Below, piece by piece: positions 25,387 to 37,930 of a stretch of DNA of 64,000 nt. The DNA lies in assembly GCA_016801885.1 (NCBI GenBank), contig CM028892.1, positions 10,672,114 through 10,736,113 of the forward strand, read 5' to 3'. Position 1 is the stretch's first letter. Every line of letters begins with the position of its first letter. A program made the position numbers and the translations under genes. The DNA is from Toxotes chatareus (Eukaryota; Chordata; Actinopteri; Toxotidae). The notes under the pieces are model-generated. The model saw only the letters and a program-made list of their open reading frames with translations, was not told where the DNA came from and did no database searches.

Positions 25387-25422
<36 letters not shown>
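25387..25422. repeat. CA microsatellite
   Basis: About 18 CA units directly after the purine-rich block. Confidence 0.96.
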
Positions 25423-25425
<3 letters not shown>

Positions 25426-27320
25426 TGATTAGAGTGGCCTGAGGAAGTGGGGGCAGGAAGAGGATGGCAGGCGACCAACCGTGGACGGGGTGAGACAAAG
25501 AGGCTGTGCTGTGATTGGACGGATGATGATCAGACTGCAAACAAAACAGAAGAAGAGATCCATCGGGTTTAATGTTACAGAGGAAACAGGCAGGTGAAAA
25601 TATATCGAACCTGTACGGACACTCGTACGGTCTCTAACTTGTTCTGCTTCAACTTCATTTCCATCAACAGCAACAACGTGTGCAGCTCAGCAGCAACGTT
25701 CTGTTCACTTCTTAAAACTTACAGGGGTGAGATGGAGTTGACCTCTGACCCCAGCGGCCGATCTGCGTCTGGTCTGAGTAGCTGCTTAGTATTCATGTCG
25801 CAGGCATTGTCAGAATGAATAAAGACACACACAGATCCAGAGGGCAGCTCTACCAGGACGAGTGATTACAGCAGGAGGCCTCCGAGAGGTCAGCACATGA
25901 CCTGCAGTCACCCCGCTACAACACCGACGCCCCATCAGTCCAGAGAAGACTGCAACAAAAGACTCAAGGGACAAAGACTCGCAGTAATAACAGCAGAGAG
26001 ACAGGAGACAAACTGCGGGACGACAGATCTGGTTTGAATTACAAGCCCTGCCAGCTTTCTGTCTTTGTCTGCTGACACAGACAAAATGTCCAAAAATGTA
26101 CAAACACAGCTTAAAGCCGTGTTAGTTTAACGTTACTGTGCAGCAGGAAAACTGCCACCACAGGCTCCACGAAAAGTAAGGAGGACCTACATCTCCACAT
26201 TTACAACTGCAGTCAGAGGACATACGTCCACATAAATGAGTCAGTGTTTACAGACAGTAGAAAGACAGGAAGAAAGAAATCTGAGCATCAGCTTCTCCAA
26301 TACGAGGACTTGATGCTTTTCTCTGTCACACGTGAGAACAAGGAAACAGAATATTAAGGTAAAGTGGAAATGTGCTGATGTGTGAGCAGCGTGTCCTCTA
26401 ACATTATCATCTGACCTCAGATCTGTCACTGTCTGTTACTGTACATACAGTATGTGTGTCATTAGGGGGCGGGGTCCAAACCGTCTCCACCTCCTCTGTC
26501 CCCACAGACCACAGACCACACTTCGATCATCCAGGACTCTGCACTCTGACTCTCCACAGCGTTACTGTAGCTGGAGTGTTGGCCTGGGCTCACCACAGCA
26601 TCAGCACCGTAACATTCAGCTAATCCTGGCTACATGACAAACTGCGGTGCTCTGCTTTCCCATCTCACGGACAACGGCGGGCCTTGTGTGAAGCGCTCCC
26701 GGTCGGCCCAGCTGTTCCCAAGGCCGAGGCCACGGGAGGTGAAGGGACGGCGGGCGAAGAAGACGCCTCCGCTGCCCTGGAGAGCTGAGATATCCAAGCT
26801 GCTGGCACCGAGAGGCGTCGGAGCGTCGGACTGAAACGACTCTCAGTGATAAGACTGCAGCAGGTGTGAGAGAAAGAGGCTGTGTTTGTGCGTGAGAAAC
26901 TGAATATTAAGTGGATCCACAGAGGAGGAGGAAGACACAGGCAGTCTGTTCAGGACTGAGCACACCTTTCAGACATGTTTGGGAAGGAACAGGACAGAAA
27001 AAGAAAACAGAGCAGCTATATCTCAGCCGGTGAAGCAGTGTCATCAGCCGGAGAGAGGCCGTGTCAGATCTGACAGATCAAACTGCTCAGACTGGAGACA
27101 GACTGTTCAACAACCAGGCTCATCATTTAATAACAATAATACAATAACACATAACATATTAATCAATAAGCGTTAATTACTATATCTGATAAATAAGTCT
27201 GAGTGTATGATCCACTGCCAGTATACAAACACACATTCCTACAGATACACAGAGTGTAATACATACACAGTGACTGACCTAAATATCAGCCTTTTAATCA
27301 GCCGCCCAACCATCCCCCAC

Positions 27321-27352
<32 letters not shown>
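27321..27352. repeat. CA microsatellite followed by ttgg repeat
   Basis: About 16 CA units, then three ttgg units to 27,368. Confidence 0.95.
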
Positions 27353-27355
<3 letters not shown>

Positions 27356-27638
27356 GGTTGGTTGGTTGGCAGGATGCCAGCAGCTTTCATCCTCATCCCA
27401 AATCAAATAAAACCACCGTCACACCACCAGCTACTCACTGGTCCAAACACACACACACTTAAACACACTACACTCACACAAACACACATCACATCCTGAC
27501 ACACTCACACACTCACTCAGGTTCCTCGGTGCAGAGTGATTAGGAGTCCTTTCAATCGGAGAGCTTATCTTCTGACTGTCCAGGAGTCGTGTGGAGCACA
27601 ATTAGACGCTCTTTGGAATCTAGATCAGGGTTTTAGTA

Positions 27639-27641
<3 letters not shown>

Positions 27642-27680
<39 letters not shown>
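27642..27680. repeat. GT microsatellite
   Basis: About 19 GT units. Confidence 0.95.
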
Positions 27681-27682
<2 letters not shown>

Positions 27683-28356
27683 CCTGATGAAGATTCAGGA
27701 GATTCTGGCTCGGTTTGGTTCAGGCTGGTTTGATGATCAGATGGTGAACTCTGTTTTATCTCTGACAGAGTGAAGTGCTGTCAGAACAAACACAATGACT
27801 TCCCTCCACCGGTCAGTCCCAGAATAACGATGAGCGCGTGGGCAGAGTGAAGAAGAACGACGCTCCAAAAATTTGACTTGGAAACATAAATATTCAACAG
27901 AGACATGAATGAGAACGGGGAAGCTGTGTTTTCAATGGGCGAGGAGCAAAATGTCTCACTGCAACATCACTGAAGCCACGTTTGGACTCACTGCATCGGA
28001 CCCTGACGCTGGTGGTCCACACCCTGAGGACTTCATGTTAAAGTCAACCTGGAGTTGGACGAGCCACACAGCCACAGCACCCAAACTACCCAGTGCCTCT
28101 CTCCCAGTCTCACAGGGGCTTTGATCCAGTGCCAGCGTAACAACAACACCGCAAAACATTTAGCTAACTCCTCTCAGACAGACTCATGTGGCCTTTTCAG
28201 TCAATGTCCCCAAACAGGTCTGTCCACCAACTCACTCAGCCTCACACTTTATATTTTTAGCATTAAATATTAACTCAGTGCAACCACACACGTATGTATG
28301 TGTGTATGCAGATTTAAAGCTGCACACACACAATATCCACATGCACAGGACTGCAT

Positions 28357-28358
<2 letters not shown>

Positions 28359-28393
<35 letters not shown>
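28359..28393. repeat. CA microsatellite
   Basis: About 17 CA units. Confidence 0.95.
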
Positions 28394-28397
<4 letters not shown>

Positions 28398-29145
28398 GAT
28401 GTTCAGGTTAATTTCAGGTTTATTAGCATCTGTACATCCAGCAGCTCGCTCTGCTTCCTCCCTGATTACAGCTCCCTTTGTTCCTCAAACAACTAGCTGT
28501 GCTCGGAAACATGACGAGGAGGAGGACAGCTACACACTGCTGTGCCGTGTGTGTGTGTGTGTGTTGCGTCAGTGAGCGTCCTTGTCATCTGCCCTCCAAT
28601 GGATTTGAGCCTTATGTAAGAGCTCTAAGTAGTGGGGAGGCAGAACGATGCGACGCTCTGCTGGCACGCCAGCGTCGCTCGGCCCGTGGTGGATTACAGG
28701 AAGTACAGCTAACACGTAGCCAAGACAAAACACACATACGCACATACACACTCTGCTCTGGTTCATGTTCACACAGACTTTTTACAAAAGGCCCAGGAGC
28801 TGTAAACAGCAGGTAAACATCTAATCAGGTGACAGACGGCAGGTCATTCTGCACTTTACTGAAACTCATGTGATTAATCAATAATGAAACTAAACATTTC
28901 AAAAACAACAAGAGGACACTACATAACCACTGCTTATCTAACCCTGGACACGAAACCTAAAATTTACTGATTTATGTTACAGAGACTTTGCTTTTCATCC
29001 CCACAACTTTAGTTACACAAACTCTACACACACACACACAGCTGCTGTCAAGTTGTGAGGTTGGTGGCTATGAAGCAGAGAGTACAAGACTAAAGCACAC
29101 TGTGCTGCAATTTAAGGGTGTGTGTAAGTGCTACTTCACTGTAGT

Positions 29146-29146
<1 letters not shown>

Positions 29147-29217
<71 letters not shown>
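29147..29217. repeat. CA microsatellite
   Basis: About 35 uninterrupted CA units; open frames across it are artefacts. Confidence 0.97.
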
Positions 29218-29219
<2 letters not shown>

Positions 29220-29420
29220 GCAGACGTGCCTCAAGGTCCAATTTGGGTCTGAAAAGGAAGTGGGGAGGAGGAGGAGAGTGCATGGGGGAGGAGGAGGGTG
29301 AGACCTCCCACACATGCTCTTTGACCCCAGAACAACCTCTGGCACCGGGGCCATACAGCAGCCGCCTAATAAGCACTGAGAGCGGCTGTAAAGCTGTGTG
29401 AGTGGCAAAGAGACTGAAGG

Positions 29421-29538
29421 AAAGAGAGGGAAGAGGGAGGAAAGAGAGAGAAGAGGGAGGAAAGAGAGAGAAGAGGGAGGAACGAGAGAGAAGAGGGAGG
29501 AAGAGAGAGAAGAGGGAGGAAAGAGAGGGAAGAGGGAG
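29421..29538. repeat. 20-bp purine minisatellite
   Basis: Six head-to-tail copies of a 19-20 bp unit (consensus aaagagagagaagagggagg), almost purely purine on the plus strand. Unit differences are single-base changes or a one-base deletion. Such mirror-like homopurine tracts can form intramolecular triplexes. Confidence 0.9.
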
Positions 29539-29726
29539 CAGGGAGCGAAGGGGCAGAGATGGAGCACTGAGACGAATGTGGAGGCAGCAGAGCTCAGCAG
29601 GCTGAGGCGTCGCTGCACAGCTGATTTATATTCACACTGTCTGAATACTGTTCAGCACAGAAGCTTCGAACTGTCCCTGAGACAGAGACAGAATATACAC
29701 CTTCCCTATAAACTCTGATACTTTGG

Positions 29727-29800
29727 GCTGCAAGCAATGATCAGTTAATGCTGCCTTCAAATAACTGATTAATCATTTAGTCAAAACTACTTTCCACTGA
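29727..29800 (+). repeat. 5' fragment of the ctgcaactaa-family repeat
   Basis: Starts gggctgcaagcaatgatcag and continues ataactgattaatcatttag, matching the left end of the family. Degenerate. Confidence 0.5.
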
Positions 29801-30499
29801 AATGGAGCGACGACCGACCAAATGGAATTTATATGTTAACCAAGCTGTGAAAGTCAGTGTGGTGAATTATTTTAACATCACGTTAAATCCTCCGGTTTCC
29901 TCACACGGGCTGGTTTTATCCCGTCAGCTGTTTCTACCCTGTGGTTCACACTCACACTCCGGTCCGGTTATTTTAACACACTGCTGCTCGGCTCAGTGCA
30001 CAACCACAACACACACACACACACACGCACACACACACAGTGCTCCACTGGCCTGAAACTCCCTGCAGTAATGGTCCTGTCTGAATGGAGCAGTTAAGGT
30101 GGACAGACCAAAATAAAGACACATCCCACCTGGACACTCACAGAACCAGGACAGTCCTTGACCCAGTTATGATATCCCACAATCCTCGGGTCCTCATCTC
30201 TATGACTCCTCTACCCGCACACTAGAGCAGCAAACACTACCTGGGCTCCATGCTCTCACATCAGCAGGCTCATGCTAACATGATGAATCTGTGGCTCTGT
30301 GTACAGAGCTGCAACCAAGAGACAAAGAGACAAGGAAGAAGGAAGGAAAGAAAGAGGTAAAGGAGGAGGGAAAGAAGGTGGAGGCGGGGGGGTCGCCTCT
30401 CCATCATCCTTCCATCTCCGTATGGCCTGCAGCATTTCCCCTAATAGGATTTTCTCCCTATTATACCTATTGTAACAGAGACTCTCAAGTATCACTGTG

Positions 30500-30625
30500 A
30501 GTGTGTGTGAGTGAGTACATCTATCTCTGTGAGGACTCGAACTTGCATTTTAGACCTTGAGAAAGTTTGAATGTCCATGAGGACCACTGTCTTTGTCCTC
30601 ACAAAGACAGTGGCACACACACATT
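30500..30625. repeat. Fish 'gtgaggac' repeat fragment with 13-bp hairpin
   Basis: Includes tctctgtgaggactcg and a perfect inverted repeat: ccactgtctttgt (30584-30596), loop cctc, acaaagacagtgg (30601-30613). Gtgaggac-type units beside CA tracts are widespread in teleost genomes, so a dispersed short repeat is likely. The family assignment is from memory. Confidence 0.45.
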
Positions 30626-31934
30626 TGTGTGTCTGCATGAGACGAGGATCAAAGCTCTAACTAATGTTTCATCTGAAGCAGCGAGTCGAACCAACTGATG
30701 AGTGTGAGAGTGTGTGTGTGTGTGTGTGTGTGATGGAGAAATAGAGGGAGAGTCGTTCTCAGAGAGGATAGACTGATGCAAACGTAGGTCTAGTTATTGG
30801 CAAACAAGCGCGCGCATGTGTGCGTGTGCCTTTTCACACACATGTAGCGCACATTACTTCTGCATGGCTGTGGATATAGGTCACACACACACACACACAC
30901 ACACACAGAAATCCTCCACCCTCAAAACACACCCACATCCACATTTACTCCCTATAGATGGCTGCTCGCCAAGACACACCACTCCATTAAGACACAGAGA
31001 GGTCAGGGTGGATGGGTGGGGCTGGCTGGTGTGTGTGTGTGTGTGTGTGTTTGTGTGTTCTTCCACCGATGACCCCTCCCCTGCAGAGCCCAGAGCCCAG
31101 GAGGTGTAACGCACAGCAACGTTTCCAGAGGTTGACAAACTTCACCCATCACGGTGACTGACGGCTCCTCAGCAGCTGGAACATTTACCAAACCACCGAC
31201 ACGCACCAGGACAAACACAGCTCATCACCTGCCACAGGCCTTTATCTGAGGGTTACTGCTGATGTGACCCGCCGTCTCTTCGGCCATGACTCAGGAATCC
31301 TAAAAATGTGGAAGCCGTGTCCCAGTCCAAATCCCCAGCACCCACCCAGCAGCCCCCAGACCGATGAACCTGTAAGTCGACCTCCAAGGCCGGGATCAGG
31401 GAGCTGAGGAATCCCCTGCCTGAGCAAAGGTCAGGAAAACCCTCTAACCATCACTGCGTCTGTGTTTAAAGCACTCAACCCAAAAACCAGAAAGGTGGAG
31501 GTGGCTGCTCAACTTTGTCATATTTACAATCCATTTAACAAACAGTCCAGTTAAAGAGCGAGACCAAAACCAGTTCAGAGCCTCGACACTCAGCCACACT
31601 CAGGGACGCTCAGTCCTACATGTCGTCTCTGTTTCAGCTGGCAGTAACTCATTCAGCCTTTAAACAGGACACACACACAGCCCTGACTCAGCTGCAGAGG
31701 TGTCAACATGTGAAACTCCTGCTGCAGCTGGAAGCTCCAACATCTGGAGGGAGACCAGTAGAGAACCAGTGAAGGAGTGGACAGGAAGACATACATCTGT
31801 CTCTCTGTCTGACTGTCTGTCTGTCTGACTGAGCAGTTCTGAGCAAATCCACTTCCTCTCATGTCATGTTTTCCATTCGTCCCATCTCAACGGAAAGAGG
31901 ATGCTGACAGGGTGTGTTGTTTGCGTTGGTGTAA

Positions 31935-31940
<6 letters not shown>

Positions 31941-32010
<70 letters not shown>
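31941..32010. repeat. GT microsatellite
   Basis: About 35 GT units, about 1.1 kb downstream, in transcript sense, of the alternative first exon donor. It is a CA repeat in the pre-mRNA. Confidence 0.97.
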
Positions 32011-32012
<2 letters not shown>

Positions 32013-32561
32013 TGCAGATAAAAAGCATGCACTGGTATTGTCAAGCTGTCAAAGCCTCACTGAAGCTGCCCTGGCTTCACCCACATGACCAGACGTTTGG
32101 TACCTTGTTTTTTTTTTATGACCATAGCAGAGAAAACACGTCCTGATCTCCAGGCTCAGAGTCCAGATCTGCTCCCTGCTGCCACTTCCCCTCTGACTTT
32201 TTCCCCCTCTCTGCTATTTTAAACCCGTTTTTCCCTGCTCGCTTGTCTGTTTCTGGGCATTATGCCTCTTGTTTCTACTGGAAAAAAACCATCTCTTGTT
32301 TGTCTTTATCTCTTTAGTGTCAAGGTGAGAGGGTTTTATAACTCCTGAGGGGAGATATTTTCATCTCGCTCGCATAAACGAGTCACTTCAGTCTCGTTGT
32401 TTCATTTACTTGTGATTTAAAATCTGTTTGCTGCAGGGTTTTATCACCGAAGGAGAAAAAACCGAGACTGAAAACTGAAGAGAGCTCAGGCTAATGAAAG
32501 ACAAACAGCAGCGACTGGTCGCCGCTGACACAACCAAACATCACCCTGCTGCCCAAAAAAA

Positions 32562-32564
<3 letters not shown>

Positions 32565-32601
<37 letters not shown>
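32565..32601. repeat. CA microsatellite
   Basis: About 18 CA units. Confidence 0.95.
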
Positions 32602-32603
<2 letters not shown>

Positions 32604-33073
32604 TCCTTCCTCCCCTGCTGTTTTAGCCTTGACAAACACACACTCTTTGTGAATCTATCCACTTGAAACTCACATTATGGTTCTGCCTCAGTGTTTGAAG
32701 AATAAAAGAAACATGAGACTTTAAGCTGGTGGGCCCCAGCCTGTGGTTCAGGGCCTCAAAAAAAGGACCCCGAGTTACATGTGACAGGGCCAAAGATAAT
32801 TAAAAGGAAGAGAAAAAAACAGCTTCCTGCTGCACCGATTTTTCCTGACTTTGTCTCGACATTATCTCTTCTTCAGGTCTCTTCTTGAAATTGAAACTGC
32901 CTGAGAAACAAAAATCTAAGTAAAGCCATAACCTGTCACGATGAGGCCACAAGTGGACACAAGGTCAAAGAAAGTTGGACACCAGTGGTTAAAATGATTC
33001 CAAAAAAACCCCATTCAATCTACCAGTCACATGACAGAATCAACAGACACAGTGCGATCTGGTGTGTTTTTAC

Positions 33074-34280
33074 CGTCAGTGCTTCCTCCGTTCATGCTCT
33101 CTGTGCTGGACTGTGATAGCGCCGTCCTCCTGCTCCGGCGGAGGGATCGGTTGGTGCTGGGACTTCCCACCGGTGTCGAGGTGGACGCCCCGTCTCTCCT
33201 GGAGAAGATCCCGCTGAAGAAGCGAACCAGACGCCTCTCGCTGGAGCGACCTCCCCCTCCCCGCAGCAGGAAACCCACTCCTGATCCGTCCTTCTCAGCC
33301 GCCAGCCGCAGCAGGTCACTGTTGTCCAGAGTCCGGTTCTTGCCGCCACGTGCTCTCTCCCAGCGGCTCAGCTCAGACATGGAGTCCGTCTTCTTCAGGA
33401 CGGCTCCGACCTCCAGAGTCCTGCTCTTCTCCCTGGTGAGGTCGCTGTGGCAGGAAGCCGGGAGCACAGCAGCAGTCTCTGCATCCTTGTTGCCACCATC
33501 CGGCCCGGTGTCGCGGCCGATGCAGCCGGAGCTGCTGTGGTGTTTGTCTTTGGAAAGCGCCCGCAGTCGCAGCAGCTCGCTGCCCGTCCAGTGCCTGAAG
33601 CTGAAGCTGCGACGCAGCAGGCCAGGCGGCCGCTTCAGAGGAGGGGTCTCAGGGGAGGAAACTTTGGCTGCTTTCCCGTTACTTTTGGAGTGAGACATCT
33701 TCCCATCACCGTTCAGAGGAGGGTCCGAGCTCCTCTCCTCCATGCTCCTTGCTTTCAGGAGTCTCTTCTTATTATCAACACTGCTGTTCTCCACAGGAGC
33801 GTCTGTTTGTGGAGTTTCACTGCAAATCTCCTTTATAAGTGTGTCTGAATCCTCAGCTTCCTGCTGCCTGCTCTCCCTCTGAGTGTCCTCCTGACTCTGT
33901 GGTGAAGTGCTCTCCGGGGCTTCCTTGCCATGTTCTGCTAACGGGCTGGTGGCCTTTTCCTTCAGCTCTTTCTGTAAGTGATGTTTCCTGGATATTTTCA
34001 GCCTCCCCAGCTCCAGCTGTCCAGTGCTGAACGTCCTGAAGTTCCTCATGTAGCTGTGTGATGATGAGAAGTCTTCTGACTCGTCCTCCACCTCCTCCAG
34101 CTGCTCCAGCAGGCCGCTGCGCTGGATCTCCACCGAGCTCTCCCGCCTGAAAGCGCTCACCTTGGGGTTCTCCGCTCGCCGGGGGCCGGACCCGCCACCC
34201 TCCTCGTCCAAACTCTCCCTCTTCACCAAGGTGAGGGAGATCCGGTACACAGTTTTCCTCTGAGGCGTGCCCCTCTCCAT
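33074..34280 (-). CDS. agap1: agap1 alternative first coding exon (long, PIKE-L-like N-terminus)
   Basis: A 1,207-bp exon encoding about 402 residues from the ATG at 34,280, ending TD plus one base at a gtaaaa donor (33,068-33,073). It joins exon 2 in frame as D-DAFVNSQEW. Three blocks recall the long AGAP2 (PIKE-L) N-terminus: VYRISLTLVKRES at about 11-23 (PIKE-L has TYLISLTLVKLES), NRTLDNSDL at about 315-323 (SKTLDNSDL), and RRLVRFFSGIFSR at 349-361 (RKMLKFISGIFTK). Between them the chain is Ser/charged-rich, with a proline motif ETPPLKRPPG at 211-220, basic LLRRSFSFRHWTGSELLRLR at 221-240 and an acidic run near 61-70. It is probably mostly disordered with short binding motifs. The start was chosen by PIKE-L alignment; an in-frame ATG at 34,313 would add 11 residues. 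Confidence 0.88.
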
Positions 34281-35300
34281 CCTTTCCGTGCAGTTACTGT
34301 CCAGAAGGTACATCCCTGATGAAAAGCTCTCCTTTAACGTGTGTCTGCACCGATCACAAACCTTACTGCAGCTTAAAGTGATGCTTTCCTGAAAACCACT
34401 GAAATGATCCTGTAGGTCTTCTATAATATTTGTATATCTTATCTTATCAAAGATCCAACACAGGCAGGGTAAATTCACTTCAAATGTTTCTCCACCAACG
34501 GTAAAACGGCTTCAGCCTCACCAGTAAAAACGCTTCGGGCCAGAAAGCGACTTTTCCCTCATCCAGATGTGCAAACAGCGCGGACTTACAGCTGCAGGAA
34601 ATACATTCCGCGTTCATCCCGGCGGAATTTAAACTGGCAACAAATGCAACGAACAGGCAGAGCAGGCGCGTCCTCCGCTCCTCTCTCCGGGCTCACAGCA
34701 GCGCTCTGTCCGGAACACTGAGGCCACCCCCGGCATGTAAAAACACTTTCCTGCCCGGACAGAGGAAGCCCTTACCTCCGGGAATCGTACGCTGTGAGTC
34801 CCGCTGACAGCTCTGGATCCTGCTCCGGTATCCGCGTCTCCATTACAAACAAAACCGAGGGGTAAATATTATTCTAGAGCCGCGTCCCGGACAGTGCCAG
34901 AGCGTCGTCTCCCATTGTGTGCGCACATCCCCCGCAGCGCAGCGCAGAGCAGCCTGCCGAGCCTCTTTCACCTCAAACCGCCTTCGATTGTGATTTAAAT
35001 GCAGCTGGATTTAGAGCGGAGGACCCGGGCCTGCCCTCCCCTCCTCGGCTCCGATGACTCTGGCTTTAACCCCCCTGACAGCGACACAAGGCGCAGCAGC
35101 CACGGTCCCATTCCCTCCGCCGGTGCTCTCCGCTCCGCCTGCACTCCGACCACACTCCGCTCCACACACCGACACCGACCGTCCACAGCAGCAAAGGGAG
35201 GACGCGAAAACACGGAGCGGAGTCCGTGCAGTGACCGGACCTGGATCTTACAACGTACTCCGTGAACAGAAAAATCCACCTGGATAAACGCACCTGGGTC
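34281..35300 (-). promoter_or_regulatory. agap1: Putative CpG-rich promoter and 5' UTR of the long agap1 isoform
   Basis: CpG density and GC content rise sharply from about 34,500 to 35,250 compared with flanking intron, immediately upstream of the long first exon. A strong minus-strand donor (CCGGAG then gtaagg, at 34,771-34,775) could end a noncoding leader exon starting near 34,776 or above. A candidate acceptor (ttctggacag near 34,302-34,311) would leave the 34,280 ATG as first start. No TATA box recognised. Transcription start not determinable. Confidence 0.6.
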
Positions 35301-37816
35301 CGTTTTCATTTACCCATCCACCTTAATGCTTTATTTACCACGTGCCATTTAAAATCACACAGTGCAAAACCTGTATTTCTGCACCGTGTAACAGGAGCAA
35401 TAACATCATCAGGTTATACTGCAGCAGCATGTGAAGAGCACAGTGTCGAACACACAGGGAGGAAAACAGCAGACAGCAGTGCAGAGAGTGTACTTCCCCT
35501 CCATCTACTCAAACACTGACACGGATGCTCGTGAATCAGGAAGCTGCTTCGTTACAGTTGGACAAAATGACAACAACTTTACAGCCTGTCTCGTCTGTGT
35601 GTTAATGTCCTGTTCATCTCCTCTAACACATCAACCATTCAAAACCCACAGAGATTCACTCTGCTGTCAGAGGACCAACAAACATTCAAACATCAGAAGC
35701 TCGAATCACTTTCAGATGTTTGTCCTTCAAATAATGACTTAATGGATTGTTGTGAATGTTCCTGATTGATTTTCTGTGTACTAATCAATCAGACTATTCG
35801 ATTACCTATATATAGGTCAGCAGGACACCTCCAGGTCCACATCAACAACATCCAGAGGAGCTCCAGCTCATGTTTTACAGTCTGCAGAGGTTAGTATGAT
35901 GGAGGTGGAGCCTCCTCCTTCTCCTCTGTCTGTCAAGCTCTTTAAAGCCTCCCCGGGCAGCCATGGCTCCAACACAGGCAGCAGTGATTTCATATCTGAG
36001 GCAGCACAGAGGTGGACATACCAGCAGCATGACACCGAGCAGCGGCAACGCCTGGTGCAGAGCTCAGGATGTCTGATGCAGAGACCCGTGTGGGTTAAAG
36101 CTACATGTATGTGCAGACACACACACACACACATTCACTTGGCTTTAGGTTTTGTAAGTTTGTCTCCTCAGGAAATGTTTGTCCAAAGTCACATTTTTCT
36201 GCACAGTTCTGTGACTTGCTCAGGGACACTTCAGCATGAGGACAGAACAGCGTGCAGCTCCATCACTGCTGCATCTTTACAGCATCAGGCCGATGTAAGA
36301 CACAGACTTCTCAGGCTGCTGTGACGTGACCTGCATCTCTTTGATCAGCTGCTAAATTTAAACAGAATCCTGGAGACTCGTTTTCCCAGCTCTTTCTTTC
36401 ATCCTTCTATCTCTGAAGTGTTTCCCTTCATCTCTGGGTGGAGGGATTTACTCCTCCCCTCTCCACCTCCACCTCCACCCCCACCAAAACTTTGCCTCTG
36501 ATGCCTTGTGGATTATTACTGGGATTAATCAAGATTAGAGAAGCAGCCGTGGGCAACTTTCTCCTTACACCTCACCACTTTTTCTGTGTGACACACACAC
36601 ACACACACACACACAGAGGATATGTTTGCATGTGTACAGAAGCAGCGACACACACCTGTCATGTTTTCCTCTGTACATTCAGTTTGTCTGTCTCCTCTCC
36701 CCCGTCTTTCTGCCTCTCTGTCATTTCTTGATGTGCAACACCAAACATCAAATGCACCTTCAAAAGAGCTCCACCTGAAGACGGCATCAGCGGCACATGA
36801 AAGTATACGGTGTGTGTGACGCTGCCACATGTGCATTTGTGAAAACACAGCTGGGCAGAAAAGCAAAGCGCTGAGCGTGTGTGTGTGGTGATTTGGGGAA
36901 TGTGTGCAGAGATGAGACAGGAAACATCACACGGTGATATGGGATGGGAAATGTGTCGGGGGAGGTTGAAGCAAACTCCACATGGAGATGGTAAATTACA
37001 CGCCAACGCCTGCTGCACCGCCGCAACATCAAACACCCCCCCCGATCTTTTCATCCAATCCAGGTCGTCGACTGGATGCTCGGACTCACAGTCGTGTGAT
37101 AGCACGTGTGATGTCGAAGCTACTGAAGACTGTTTGTCAGTGAAGAGGCCGCCATGTTGCTTCCTCTGACTCTGACGATAGAAAACCACATTTTGGACTG
37201 AGTCAACGCTCATATCCACAGCAGTCTCAAAGAGCAGGCCGGTCCACGTTCAGTGCCTTGCTCAAGGACACTGAGACGATGGTGATAAAAAGCAAAGAGA
37301 TCTCCAGACCAGTTAAAACTGGTGTTTATCAGGATGATGAATCTTTGCGGCTACCTGCTTCTGAGCAGATGAATAAACATCAGCTCTGTCCCACTTTCAG
37401 TTTCTGTGTCAGGAAGGTCGATGCTGCTGTTGCCAACGTGTGTTTCTATTGATCGAGACGCTCCGATGCAGATCAGCCACAGATCGTCCACCAAAAACAG
37501 CTTCAGTTACTGATGAAGTCACAGAGGCAAAATGAAACGTAACACGATCTGGTCAGAGGTATCAATTAGTGGCGGAGGAAAATTTTCTGCAGTGCAGAAT
37601 CTGTCAGAAAGTTAAGAGAGGAGAGCATCATACCACTGTTGTTCCTTTGCTTTCGTTTTTCTTTTTCTGGACTGTCAGGCTGTAATTGTGGCGTAACCCC
37701 GACCGAGCTGAAGTCAAATAAAAATGTACAGCTTCGTTCCTGAGTGCCCGGATCATCCCAGCACAGGACGGATTCACACTCAACAGCCTTTATCCCCTGC
37801 TGCTAACAGATTATTA

Positions 37817-37930
37817 GGGCTGCAACTAATAATTATGTTTGTGATTAACTGATTAATCATCTGGTCTGCACAAAAAAAAATATCTTTACTTTAGAAAAAG
37901 CAGAAAATTCTTAAACCTGATTCTCAGGTT
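37817..37930 (+). repeat. ctgcaactaa-family repeat, 5' half
   Basis: The best left-end copy in the window: agggctgcaactaataatta, then gattaactgattaatcatct, then ggtctgcacaaaa. Followed by diverged interior sequence. Noncoding. Confidence 0.65.

Larger units (their letters stand above)
16910..33073 (-). other. agap1: agap1 intron upstream of exon 2 (common part)
   Basis: About 16.2 kb between the shared exon 2 and the alternative first exon. It contains many GT/CA microsatellites, purine-rich blocks (19,080-19,340; 24,990-25,370; 29,400-29,560) and degenerate copies of the ctgcaactaa repeat. It also holds a triple AGGTCA array at 18,351-18,370 and GC-richer patches at about 21,990-22,200 and 26,640-26,840. 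Candidate exons were sought on both strands and none was convincing. Confidence 0.75.

Noticed and set aside
26634..26834. GC-rich 66-codon frame with basic residues (PRPREVKGRRAKK)
   Set aside because: GC-rich patch could be regulatory or an unannotated exon, but no splice sites or homology support coding.
34281..34478. Extension of the long agap1 frame upstream of the chosen start
   Set aside because: The frame opens from a GTG, and PIKE-L alignment plus possible splice acceptors favour the ATG at 34,280; the in-frame ATG at 34,313 is noted only as an alternative.
36659..37219. Minus-strand 186-codon open frame
   Set aside because: Contains CA-repeat-derived Cys-Val runs and no family similarity; several overlapping frames are open in the same stretch.
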